Part shown: one piece after another, positions 1 to 5,958 of the stretch
Position numbering within the stretch: position 1 is the stretch's first letter
How the letters are laid out: every line of letters begins with the position of its first letter
DNA from: DASZYT01 sp035545275
GTDB taxonomy: Bacteria > Patescibacteriota > Saccharimonadia > Saccharimonadales > UBA4665
Assembly: GCA_035545275.1 (NCBI GenBank)
Contig: DASZYT010000018.1
Coordinates: 1-5,958 of the forward strand
Length of the DNA stretch: 5,958 nucleotides
Direction of reading: 5' to 3'
Program-made: the position numbers and the translations under genes
Notes under the pieces: generated by a model
What the model was told of the DNA's origin: nothing
Database searches by the model: none
Seen by the model: the letters and a program-made list of their open reading frames with translations, nothing else

Positions 1-2793
1 GTTAAGGGTGCACGCGAACACAACCTACAGAATATCGACGTTACCATCCCGCGTAACCAGCTGGTAGTGATTACAGGCTTGTCAGGATCGGGCAAGTCGA
101 GCCTGGCGTTCGACACCATCTATGCCGAGGGGCAGCGCCGCTACGTGGAGTCTTTGAGCAGTTATGCCCGCCAGTTCTTGGGGCTCATGGAAAAGCCCGA
201 TGTCGACCAGATCGATGGGCTGAGCCCGGCTATTTCTATCGACCAGAAATCTACCAGCCGCAACCCGCGCAGCACCGTGGCGACAGTGACGGAAATTTAT
301 GACTATCTGCGCCTGCTGTTTGCGCGCGTGGGCGTGCCGCACTGTCCGGTGTGTGGCAAGCCGGTGGAGCGCCAGACTACCCAGGCCATCGTCGACCAGG
401 TGGGGGCATTGCCCGAGGGTGCTCGGCTGATGGTATTGGCGCCGGTGGTAATCGACAAAAAGGGCGCATTCGAGCATATTCCCGAGCAGTACCAGCGTGC
501 CGGCTTTGCCCGTGCCCGGGTGGACGGTGTGGTGTATGCGCTGGATGAGTTTCCTGAGCTTGATAAAAAATACAAGCACCGCATCGATATCGTGGCTGAC
601 CGTTTAGTCAACAATGACGACTCACACACGCGCCTGGCGCAGAGTGTCGAGCAGGCGCTGGAAGTCGCCGAGGGGCGGCTGACGGTGCTCAATGCCGACA
701 CCAAAGAAGAGTTTGAGTATTCGCTGATGTATGCCTGCCCGGATCATCCGGATGTTGCCATCCCGGAGCTTGAACCACGTACGTTCAGCTTCAATAGTCC
801 GCACGGTGCCTGCCCGGTCTGTACCGGCCTAGGCTCTCGGTTGGAAGTCGATCCCGAATTGGTTATCCCCAATGGTCGGCTCACCATCGCCGAAGGCGCC
901 ATCCGCCCGTTCAATCGCTTCCATGCGGACGCCTGGTGGATGAAAAAACTCCAGGCTGTGGCTGATCGCTATGGGTTCAGCCTGCACGTACCGACCGGGC
1001 AGCTGAAGCCCGAAGATGTCGACCGCATCATGTATGGCACCGGCAAGGAAACCTTCAAAGTGTCGTTAGGTATCGGTCGGTCGTTTGAGACGACGTATGA
1101 GGGCGTAGTGCCCAATTTGGAGCGCCGCCACCATGATACCGACAGCGATTTCATCCGCCGCGACATCGAGAAGTTCATGCAGGAAAAGCCGTGCTACAAA
1201 TGTAAGGGCCTACGTCTGAAGCCTGAAGTATTGGCCGTTACCATCAATGGCAAATCCATCATGGATGTGTGTACGTTGTCTATCGATGACGCGTTGGGCT
1301 GGTTTGACGAGCTGCGCCTGAGTGACAAAGACCAGAAGATTGCCCACCAGATCTTGAAAGAAATCAAAGCGCGCCTGCAGTTTTTGCAGGACGTAGGGCT
1401 GAACTACCTGACGCTGCTGCGCAGTGCCAACACGCTGTCAGGCGGCGAAGCGCAACGTATCCGCCTGGCGACGCAGATCGGCTCCGGTTTGCAGGGTGTG
1501 CTGTATGTGCTGGATGAGCCGAGCATCGGGCTGCACCAGCGCGACAATAAGCGGCTTATCACGACCCTCGAGCACCTGAAAGAGCTCGGCAACACGGTCA
1601 TCGTGGTGGAGCACGATGAGGAAACCATCCGCACCGCTGACTATTTGCTGGACATCGGTCCGGGCGCGGGTATCCACGGTGGCAAAATCGTGGCACAGGG
1701 CTCGCCCGCCGAGGTAGAGAAGCAAAAAGACAGCCTCACCGCCCAATATTTGTCCGGTACCAAGCAAATTGATACACCTAAAAAGCGTCGGCCAGGTAAT
1801 GGCAAAGCGCTTGTCGTGAAGGGCGCCCGCGAAAACAACTTGCAAAATGTGGACGTCGAGATACCGCTGGGCAAACTGGTGGTGGTAAGCGGCGTGAGTG
1901 GCTCAGGTAAATCCAGCCTGATAAACGATATCGTAGCCAAGGAGCTACTGGCGCAGTTGCACCGGGCCAGCACCGTGCCGGGCCGCCACGATGATATTGA
2001 GGGCATCAAGCAACTCGACAAGGCTATCATCATCGACCAAAGCCCCATCGGGCGCACACCACGCTCTAACCCGGCTACCTATACCGGCCTATTTACGCCC
2101 ATCCGCGAGCTGTTTGCCGGTATGCCCGAGGCCAAGCTGCGTGGCTATTCGGCGGGGCGGTTCAGCTTCAACGTCAAGGGCGGTCGCTGCGAAAACTGTA
2201 AAGGCGACGGCATCATCCAGATAGAAATGCACTTTTTGCCGGACGTGTACGTGCCGTGCGAAGTCTGCCATGGCAAACGCTACAACCGCGAGGCCCTCGA
2301 AATCCACTACAAGGGCAAAAACATCAGCGACGTGCTGGAAATGACCTGCGAACAAGCATTGGAATTTTTTGAAAACCAGCCGTCTATCGCGCGCAAACTG
2401 CAGACGTTGGTAGACGTGGGCCTGGGCTACATCCACCTCGGGCAGCCTGCCACCCAGCTATCCGGTGGTGAAGCGCAGCGCATCAAACTGGCCAGCGAGC
2501 TCAGCCGCCGTGCCACAGGCCGCACGCTGTATATCTTGGACGAGCCGACCACCGGGCTGCACATGGAAGATGTCAACAAGCTGTTGGGTGTATTGCACGC
2601 GCTGGTTGACACCGGTAACAGTATGATTATCATTGAGCACAACTTGGACGTCATCAAGAACGCCGACTGGCTGATCGACATGGGACCCGAGGGCGGAGCA
2701 GGCGGCGGCCGCATTATTGCCGAAGGCACACCGGAGCAAGTCGCCAAAGTGGCCGACAGCTACACCGGCCAGTTCCTTAAGCGCATGCTCTAA
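1..2793 (+). CDS. uvrA: UvrABC system protein A (excinuclease ABC subunit A), 5' end cut by window edge
   Basis: UvrA is the cytoplasmic ATPase dimer that finds bulky DNA lesions and loads UvrB in nucleotide excision repair. The frame is open from base 1. The first codons read VKGAREHNLQ, matching the conserved UvrA start a few residues in, so only about 5-10 residues are missing. Of 930 visible residues (E. coli UvrA has 940), codon numbers from base 1 give: Walker A GLSGSGKSS at 26-34; zinc-module cysteines C115/C118; C246, H249, C271 and C274; first signature LSGGEAQR with S480, then a Walker B LDEPSIGLH; second Walker A GVSGSGKSS from 631; C-terminal zinc finger C730/C733/C753/C756; second signature LSGGEAQR with S821, then LDEPTTGLH and the IIIEH switch histidine. 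Both ABC modules look intact. The second zinc site has CxxH where E. coli has CxxC. The stop TAA interlocks with the stop of the convergent gene. Identity is near certain. Confidence 0.98.
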   Translation, partial: VKGAREHNLQNIDVTIPRNQLVVITGLSGSGKSSLAFDTIYAEGQRRYVESLSSYARQFLGLMEKPDVDQIDGLSPAISIDQKSTSRNPRSTVATVTEIYDYLRLLFARVGVPHCPVCGKPVERQTTQAIVDQVGALPEGARLMVLAPVVIDKKGAFEHIPEQYQRAGFARARVDGVVYALDEFPELDKKYKHRIDIVADRLVNNDDSHTRLAQSVEQALEVAEGRLTVLNADTKEEFEYSLMYACPDHPDVAIPELEPRTFSFNSPHGACPVCTGLGSRLEVDPELVIPNGRLTIAEGAIRPFNRFHADAWWMKKLQAVADRYGFSLHVPTGQLKPEDVDRIMYGTGKETFKVSLGIGRSFETTYEGVVPNLERRHHDTDSDFIRRDIEKFMQEKPCYKCKGLRLKPEVLAVTINGKSIMDVCTLSIDDALGWFDELRLSDKDQKIAHQILKEIKARLQFLQDVGLNYLTLLRSANTLSGGEAQRIRLATQIGSGLQGVLYVLDEPSIGLHQRDNKRLITTLEHLKELGNTVIVVEHDEETIRTADYLLDIGPGAGIHGGKIVAQGSPAEVEKQKDSLTAQYLSGTKQIDTPKKRRPGNGKALVVKGARENNLQNVDVEIPLGKLVVVSGVSGSGKSSLINDIVAKELLAQLHRASTVPGRHDDIEGIKQLDKAIIIDQSPIGRTPRSNPATYTGLFTPIRELFAGMPEAKLRGYSAGRFSFNVKGGRCENCKGDGIIQIEMHFLPDVYVPCEVCHGKRYNREALEIHYKGKNISDVLEMTCEQALEFFENQPSIARKLQTLVDVGLGYIHLGQPATQLSGGEAQRIKLASELSRRATGRTLYILDEPTTGLHMEDVNKLLGVLHALVDTGNSMIIIEHNLDVIKNADWLIDMGPEGGAGGGRIIAEGTPEQVAKVADSYTGQFLKRML

Positions 2794-3509
2794 GCCTTGG
2801 CAGCTTTGCCGGTGGTGTTCTCAATAATGGCTTCAAGCCCGAAGCGACGGAGCCTTTTCATAACCGTATTGTCGGGGGCTGTCCATGTGTCGACAAATAA
2901 GCCTGACTTATGGCAGGCTTTCACAACTTTTTTCGAAATAAATTCGTAATTGAGGCTTACGCCGTCGGCTTGGCATTTTCGGGCAATGGCGGTAATTTGC
3001 TGTGGCGAGAAGCCTCCATTGATAATGGCGGCAGTTGTAATGTGCGGATTTTTGCGCTTGAAAGCCAGCAGGGCCGGATACCAAAATGAATGGACTTCAA
3101 TGTGGCGGTCAATGGCGCCAGGTTGTGCCGCTAGATAGGTGGCAAGTGCGTCGGCCACTTTGGCGGCGTGCGACTCCGAGTCGCCCTTTATCTCGATGAT
3201 AAGTTTTTTGTGATGCTTGACCACCACCGTTTTAATGGCTTCAGCGAGTGTGGGGATACGCTCGCCACGTGACAGCCTTAGCGCACGCAACGCCCCTAAC
3301 TCTTTGCGGCTCACCCAGCCTTGTGCGCCGGTGAGGCGATGGAGCGTGCTGTCGTGGATGACCACCAAGTGCCCGTCCCGGCTCAGCTGCACGTCGCACT
3401 CCACTGCGCGGAAACCACGCTGGAGCGCCAGTTCAAAGGCCGACACAGTATTTTCGGGAGCCAAGGCTACGGCTCCGCGATGTGCAATCAGCAACGTCTT
3501 CACGTCCAT
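2790..3509 (-). CDS. Glycerophosphodiester phosphodiesterase (GDPD family), probably cytoplasmic
   Basis: The predicted enzyme hydrolyses glycerophosphodiesters (deacylated phospholipids) to glycerol-3-phosphate plus an alcohol. The 239-residue TIM-barrel protein carries the family motifs in order: HRG at 10-12 (catalytic H10), PENT at 18-21, the metal-ligand pair E37 and D39, HD at 52-53 (second catalytic histidine, H52), RIPTLAE around 84-90, and IEIKG at 105-109 with the third likely metal ligand E106. A TWT motif at 208-210 precedes the last barrel strand. No signal peptide or membrane segment is visible, so it resembles cytoplasmic UgpQ-type enzymes more than periplasmic GlpQ. The C-terminal strand ends IIENTTG where many relatives have a TDxP-like motif, a mild divergence. 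It lies 21 bp downstream of dedA on the same strand, so co-transcription is likely. No good Shine-Dalgarno precedes the ATG. A GTG two codons downstream is an alternative start. The TAG stop overlaps the uvrA stop by convergence. Family assignment is strong; the substrate is unknown. Confidence 0.93.
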   Translation of the reverse strand: MDVKTLLIAHRGAVALAPENTVSAFELALQRGFRAVECDVQLSRDGHLVVIHDSTLHRLTGAQGWVSRKELGALRALRLSRGERIPTLAEAIKTVVVKHHKKLIIEIKGDSESHAAKVADALATYLAAQPGAIDRHIEVHSFWYPALLAFKRKNPHITTAAIINGGFSPQQITAIARKCQADGVSLNYEFISKKVVKACHKSGLFVDTWTAPDNTVMKRLRRFGLEAIIENTTGKAAKA

Positions 3510-3530
3510 ATTGTAGCAAATCGCTTACGG

Positions 3531-4166
3531 TTATTCGTCGGTTTTCTGTTTGTGGCCGGGCTTGCGAAGTAGGGCAGCGCGGATTTTGGGATCTTTGAAG
3601 ACGTGGTAAAACGTAGGGGCAAAGGTCAGTACGACTACCGCGATAAACGCCGGCAAGATGTAGTGGTCGATGTTGGGAATTTTGCTACCAAACCAGTAGC
3701 CAAGTAGGGTAACCAAGATTGCCCAGCCAATGTCACCGATGGCATCAAACAGCGAAAACTTGCCATGCGGCATGCGGCTGGCGCCGGCTACCACCGGTGC
3801 AAAGGTGCGCACTACGGGGATAAAGTGTGCCATGGCCATGGTCTTGCTGCCATAAACCTCAAAGAATTTTTCGGCCTGCTCTAAATAGTGTTGCCTGAAG
3901 AGTATGCCATCTTTCTTACGAAACAGCCTCGGGCCCAGGCTTTTGCCGATGTGATAGCCCGTGTTGTCGCCGGCGATAGCCGCCAGCGAAGCGACAATTA
4001 TAACGGCAACCACCGATAGCTTGCCGGTGGCAGCAAAAATACCCGCAGCCAACAGTAATGTGTCACCGGGGAAGAAAAAGCCCACCAGCATGCCCGACTC
4101 AGCAAAGATAATGGCGGCAATCACCAAAAGGCCGCCCGCCTGCACAATGTGGTTTACGTCAAACAT
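3531..4166 (-). CDS. dedA: DedA family membrane protein (VTT/SNARE-associated domain), likely lipid or lipid-carrier translocase
   Basis: This 211-residue polytopic inner-membrane protein has the DedA hallmarks. There is a hydrophobic re-entrant region at about 11-48 containing FAESG (E23) and FFPGDTLLLAAG (D35). The 12-residue spacing of these acids matches the essential acidic pair described in E. coli YqjA. Next come a membrane segment at about 51-66, GDNTGYHIGKSLG at 66-78, and HFIPVVRTFAPVVAG at 114-128 (R120, P124, G128). Two more hydrophobic segments lie at about 144-160 and 169-185. The C-terminus is short and basic. Family members are linked to membrane homeostasis, and some (UptA) recycle undecaprenyl phosphate across the membrane; which lipid this one moves cannot be read from sequence. 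It is divergent from rplY and heads a likely two-gene unit with the GDPD gene. The ATG has only AGGG two bases upstream, too close for a normal Shine-Dalgarno, so the transcript leader may be very short. No other upstream ATG is in frame. Confidence 0.94.
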   Translation of the reverse strand: MFDVNHIVQAGGLLVIAAIIFAESGMLVGFFFPGDTLLLAAGIFAATGKLSVVAVIIVASLAAIAGDNTGYHIGKSLGPRLFRKKDGILFRQHYLEQAEKFFEVYGSKTMAMAHFIPVVRTFAPVVAGASRMPHGKFSLFDAIGDIGWAILVTLLGYWFGSKIPNIDHYILPAFIAVVVLTFAPTFYHVFKDPKIRAALLRKPGHKQKTDE

Positions 4167-4178
4167 TGCCCTAATGGT

Positions 4179-4184
4179 AGCATA
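4179..4184 (-). promoter_or_regulatory. Possible -10 element for dedA (TATGCT)
   Basis: On the minus strand TATGCT matches four of six bases of the -10 consensus and ends 12 bases before the dedA ATG. A weak -35-like TTCAGC lies 16 bases upstream. If used, transcription would begin only about five bases before the ATG, giving a nearly leaderless mRNA, which would fit the lack of a usable Shine-Dalgarno. This is a weak call. Confidence 0.25.
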
Positions 4185-4218
4185 ATTTGGCTGTAGACCG
4201 GCTGAACGCTTGCCAATC

Positions 4219-4227
4219 TGGTATAAT
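4219..4227 (+). promoter_or_regulatory. Extended -10 promoter of rplY
   Basis: TGG directly followed by a perfect TATAAT (hexamer at 4222-4227) forms a TGn extended -10 element. No good -35 hexamer sits 16-18 bases upstream, which is typical of extended -10 promoters. Transcription would start near 4234, leaving a leader of about 35 bases before the rplY ATG. The site lies in the middle of the 102-bp divergent gap, where a promoter is expected. Confidence 0.7.
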
Positions 4228-4228
4228 A
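4223..4228 (-). promoter_or_regulatory. Possible second -10 element for dedA overlapping the rplY -10
   Basis: Read on the minus strand these bases are TATTAT, five of six bases of the -10 consensus. They overlap the rplY TATAAT by five bases. Transcription would start near 4216 and give dedA a leader of about 50 bases. No convincing -35 is seen at the right distance, so this is tentative. It competes with the TATGCT candidate nearer the gene. Confidence 0.25.
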
Positions 4229-4253
4229 ATTGGACGAGCTAAGAGACTTATAA

Positions 4254-4262
4254 GAGAGGGAG
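4254..4262 (+). promoter_or_regulatory. Ribosome binding site of rplY
   Basis: The purine-rich GAGAGGGAG ends six bases before the ATG at 4269 and is a plausible Shine-Dalgarno. An in-frame TAA at 4251-4253 lies just upstream. ATG is therefore the first possible start, which settles the N-terminus. Confidence 0.7.
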
Positions 4263-4268
4263 ACATAC

Positions 4269-4961
4269 ATGCAAGATCAGATTTCGCTGAAGCTAGAGCC
4301 TCGTGATGTTCTTGGCAAACAGGTGAAGCACTTACGGAGAGAAGGTGTGGTGCCGGCCGTTATACACGACCACGGTAAACCATCGGTAGTAGTACAGGGT
4401 AACCGCATTGAGATGCTCAAGGTGTACCAGCAGGCTGGACGTCACCATGCGGTGAAGTTAACGGCGGGCGACCGTAACTTTACCGCACTTATCCGCAAAG
4501 CCGATTTTGACCCCAAGAAAAACCAGCTGCGCCACTTAGTATTTAACGCTGTGCATGCCAACGAAAAAGTCGAGGCCGAAATACCAGTCCATCCGCGTTA
4601 TGGCGAAGGAAACGATTCAGCTCCAGCTGAGCGCGCCGGCTTGGTGGTGCTGGAACAATTAGACGAAGTGCAGGTAAAGGCTACGCCTGATAAACTGCCA
4701 GATTTTGTAGAGTATGACGCCGAAAAACTGGTAGCAGTTGGCGACCACGTAACCGTGGCTGACCTGATTGTGCCCGAAGGCGTAGAAGTGCTTACTGAGG
4801 CCGGCCATGCGGTCGCCACGGTGTTTGAACCGAGCGCTTTGCAGGCCGCCAACGAAGAACTTGCCGGTGCTGAAACGGAAGAAGAAGAAAAGACTGCCGA
4901 CGAAGTAGCCGAGGAAGGTGCTACCGAAGCGACTGCCGAAACCGAAAAATCCGCAGAATAA
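4269..4961 (+). CDS. rplY: 50S ribosomal protein bL25, long CTC/TL5 type with acidic C-terminal tail
   Basis: bL25 binds 5S rRNA in the large ribosomal subunit. The 230-residue protein is the two-domain CTC/TL5 form rather than the short E. coli form (about 94 residues). The N-terminal 5S-binding beta domain spans about 5-97 and opens with the family-typical LKLEPRDVLGKQVKHLRREG and PAV. The C-terminal CTC domain spans about 98-190, with the EAEIPVHPRYGEG strand, the LPDFVEYD segment that resembles the family's LP-x-x-I-x-VD, and GDHVTVADLIVPEGVEV. Residues about 195-230 form a low-complexity tail rich in Glu, Ala and Thr that is probably disordered. Two positions differ from most bacteria: the usual YG after PAV is replaced by HDHG (33-36), and the usual HVDF is HLVF (89-92). 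The start is fixed by an upstream in-frame stop and a good Shine-Dalgarno. The extended -10 promoter lies about 40 bases upstream, and the gene may be co-transcribed with the unknown gene 55 bp downstream. Confidence 0.95.
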   Translation: MQDQISLKLEPRDVLGKQVKHLRREGVVPAVIHDHGKPSVVVQGNRIEMLKVYQQAGRHHAVKLTAGDRNFTALIRKADFDPKKNQLRHLVFNAVHANEKVEAEIPVHPRYGEGNDSAPAERAGLVVLEQLDEVQVKATPDKLPDFVEYDAEKLVAVGDHVTVADLIVPEGVEVLTEAGHAVATVFEPSALQAANEELAGAETEEEEKTADEVAEEGATEATAETEKSAE

Positions 4962-5006
4962 ATCTTGTCAGCTGGCTTTCATGGGCGTACGCTTATGCTA
5001 AAGAGC

Positions 5007-5010
5007 GGAG
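5007..5010 (+). promoter_or_regulatory. Ribosome binding site of the 233-residue protein gene
   Basis: GGAG is followed by a six-base spacer and the ATG at 5017. An in-frame TAA at 4999-5001 excludes any earlier start. Together these fix the N-terminus and support real translation of this unrecognised gene. Confidence 0.7.
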
Positions 5011-5016
5011 AAGCCG

Positions 5017-5718
5017 ATGAAGGCAGAACAGTTTGCGGCAGGTTTAGTAGCAGGGGCGGCACTAGTGCTAGGTGGGAGAGCGGCTGCATCGTTTGAGGCA
5101 ACCATTCCCGCTGAAGTTGTGGTAGATATCGGCGAAGCAACAGTTGCCCTGGACAGCTTGGCGTATGGTGGAGCGCTGGCTTTAGAAGCACGACGAAGAC
5201 GAACTGAGGACGAACGGGCCGCCCAAGATGCCACTGCCAGCGAACAAGCCCCAAAGCTTCCGACTTTTGCCGAGGAGTGGCTGGGGCTGAACACATTGCA
5301 AGCTCGCCTTACTAAAGCAGCTCAGGGGTTAAGCCTCCCCGAGCGGAAACTCAACCCTGACTCGGCAGCCTTTTTGCATAGCGTCGTAGCAGACTTGTCG
5401 CAGAGCCATCGGAAACTTAGCGCGCAGAATCAATTCATAGCGGTGCTAGCTGGTGTACGCGAGAAACTAGTCAATGAGTATACCGGTGCCTTCCTGATAC
5501 CCGTTGCTGACCCTAACCTACCAGAGGGGGTTATGAGCAGGCGACGTAAGCTAGAAGACGTATTCGTCGTGCTCGATTGGGCGGCTAAAATCAAATCTAC
5601 CGACCAAAATCCGGATGCTTCCTGGCAGCTCTATACCGATAGGCAAGCTCGGGATCGCAACGATCGAGCGGTAGCTGCAATACGAAAGCGTACAGTAGCA
5701 ACTTCGCGCGTCGCATAA
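5017..5718 (+). CDS. Hypothetical protein with hydrophobic N-terminus, possibly membrane-anchored
   Basis: I do not recognise this 233-residue protein, and no function is proposed. A short basic start (MKAEQ) leads into an Ala/Gly/Leu-rich hydrophobic stretch at about 6-26 that could be a membrane anchor or uncleaved signal. No clear cleavage site or lipobox is seen, and the protein contains no cysteine. A second, weaker hydrophobic stretch at about 32-57 holds several acidic residues. It ends in four arginines (59-62), which would favour a cytoplasmic location for what follows. Residues 63-80 are polar and linker-like. About 81-230 looks like a soluble, mostly helical domain with LGLNTLQARLTKAAQGL (89-105), a hydrophobic FIAVLAGVREKLV patch (140-152) and DVFVVLDWAAKI (181-192). 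The C-terminus is charged and basic. A good Shine-Dalgarno, an upstream in-frame stop and tight packing (55 bp after rplY, 19 bp before the convergent exporter gene) support a real gene. It may be a lineage-specific protein. Confidence 0.8.
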   Translation: MKAEQFAAGLVAGAALVLGGRAAASFEATIPAEVVVDIGEATVALDSLAYGGALALEARRRRTEDERAAQDATASEQAPKLPTFAEEWLGLNTLQARLTKAAQGLSLPERKLNPDSAAFLHSVVADLSQSHRKLSAQNQFIAVLAGVREKLVNEYTGAFLIPVADPNLPEGVMSRRRKLEDVFVVLDWAAKIKSTDQNPDASWQLYTDRQARDRNDRAVAAIRKRTVATSRVA

Positions 5719-5737
5719 GTACCCTGTCCGCAGCGGA

Positions 5738-5958
5738 TTATTCCTCGATGAAGCCACCGCTTTGGTGGGCCCACAACTTGGCATAGGTGCCGTTTTGCCG
5801 TAGCAATTCCCGGTGGGAACCTTGCTCGACTACTTTACCGCGGTCCAACACGATGATGCGGTCCATTTTCTGAATAGTGCTGAGACGGTGCGCAATGACA
5901 ATGGCCGTGCGGCCCTCCATGAGCTTCCACAAGGCGGCCTGAATGAGCACCTCGCTTT
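5738..5958 (-). CDS. ABC exporter ATP-binding/permease protein, C-terminal end only
   Basis: Only the last 72 codons are inside the window; the gene continues past the right edge, and the GTG at 5948-5950 is internal rather than a start. The visible part is the end of an exporter-type nucleotide-binding domain, just after the Walker B/D-loop region: SEVLIQAALWKLMEGRTAIV, then the switch (H-loop) motif IAHRLSTI with its histidine codon at 5888-5890, DRIIVLDRGKVVEQGSH, and a tail ending WAHQSGGFIEE. This pattern is typical of MsbA/ABCB-like half-transporters with fused membrane and ATPase domains, usually about 570-620 residues long. A stand-alone ATPase subunit cannot be fully excluded. The substrate cannot be inferred. 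It converges on the hypothetical gene with a 19-bp gap in which I see no strong terminator. Confidence 0.93.
   Translation of the reverse strand, partial: SEVLIQAALWKLMEGRTAIVIAHRLSTIQKMDRIIVLDRGKVVEQGSHRELLRQNGTYAKLWAHQSGGFIEE

Noticed and set aside
67..69. GTG at 67 as the uvrA start codon
   Set aside because: The frame is open from base 1 and the upstream codons encode the conserved UvrA N-terminus, so this GTG is an internal valine codon.
82..2747. Several long minus-strand open frames across uvrA, for example 82-579, 1438-1845, 1641-2057, 2089-2436 and 2427-2747
   Set aside because: They lie opposite an unambiguous uvrA coding sequence, and their translations resemble no protein family. 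They are explained by GC-rich antisense frames.
2797..2812. Small hairpin (GGCA/TGCC with GCTT loop, extended by wobble pairs) after the uvrA stop as an intrinsic terminator
   Set aside because: The stem has only four Watson-Crick pairs, no T-run follows on either strand, and it lies in the end of the GDPD coding sequence.
3217..3572. Plus-strand open frames opposite the GDPD gene (3217-3516, 3321-3572)
   Set aside because: They are antisense to a gene with intact catalytic motifs and have no recognisable product.
4962..5016. Separate promoter in the rplY-hypothetical gap (TTGTCA at 4965, TATGCT at 4994) and the GCGTACGC palindrome at 4985-4992
   Set aside because: The hexamers are 23 bases apart, too far for a sigma-70 type promoter. 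The palindrome is only 8 bp with no loop or T-run. Read-through from rplY is simpler.
4979..5296. Minus-strand open frames opposite the 233-residue protein gene (4979-5296, 4998-5294)
   Set aside because: The plus-strand frame is longer and has a proper ribosome binding site; these lack both support and plausible composition.
1..5958. tRNA, rRNA, CRISPR array, insertion sequence, phage or defence genes
   Set aside because: Nearly all bases are coding, and the three gaps over 20 bp (21, 102 and 55 bp) show no cloverleaf, spaced repeats or transposase fragments.

Overview
This window looks like an ordinary chromosomal segment of a bacterium with moderately high GC (mid-50s percent by eye). It is densely packed with short intergenic gaps. 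All five complete stop codons are TAA or TAG, and the proteins read through cleanly with the standard code. My best guess at lineage is Patescibacteria/CPR, possibly Saccharibacteria. This rests on the divergent L25 (a PAVIHDHGK stretch where most bacteria have PAV-x-YG) and the ABC exporter tail ending LWAHQSGGF. It is recall-based inference and was not searched.

Layout, left to right: (1) a nearly complete uvrA on the plus strand, cut at its 5' end by the window edge (1-2793), encoding the damage-recognition ATPase of nucleotide excision repair. (2) A minus-strand pair transcribed toward uvrA, dedA (3531-4166) followed 21 bp later by a glycerophosphodiester phosphodiesterase gene (2790-3509), whose stop codon interlocks with that of uvrA. 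(3) A 102-bp divergent intergenic region (4167-4268) with a clear extended -10 promoter for the plus-strand gene. (4) rplY/ctc, ribosomal protein bL25 with an acidic C-terminal tail (4269-4961). (5) After 55 bp, a 233-residue protein of unknown function with a hydrophobic N-terminus (5017-5718). (6) On the minus strand, the last ~72 codons of an ABC exporter ATPase (5738-5958), cut by the right edge.

Functionally these are housekeeping genes rather than one pathway: DNA repair, membrane lipid or lipid-carrier handling (DedA plus GDPD), translation (bL25), an orphan membrane-associated protein and an exporter. I saw no RNA genes, CRISPR arrays, insertion sequences, prophage genes or convincing intrinsic terminators. 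The least explained item is the 233-residue protein downstream of rplY. The divergent dedA/rplY control region, where opposing -10 elements overlap, is the most interesting non-coding stretch. I did not find a convincing undescribed system.
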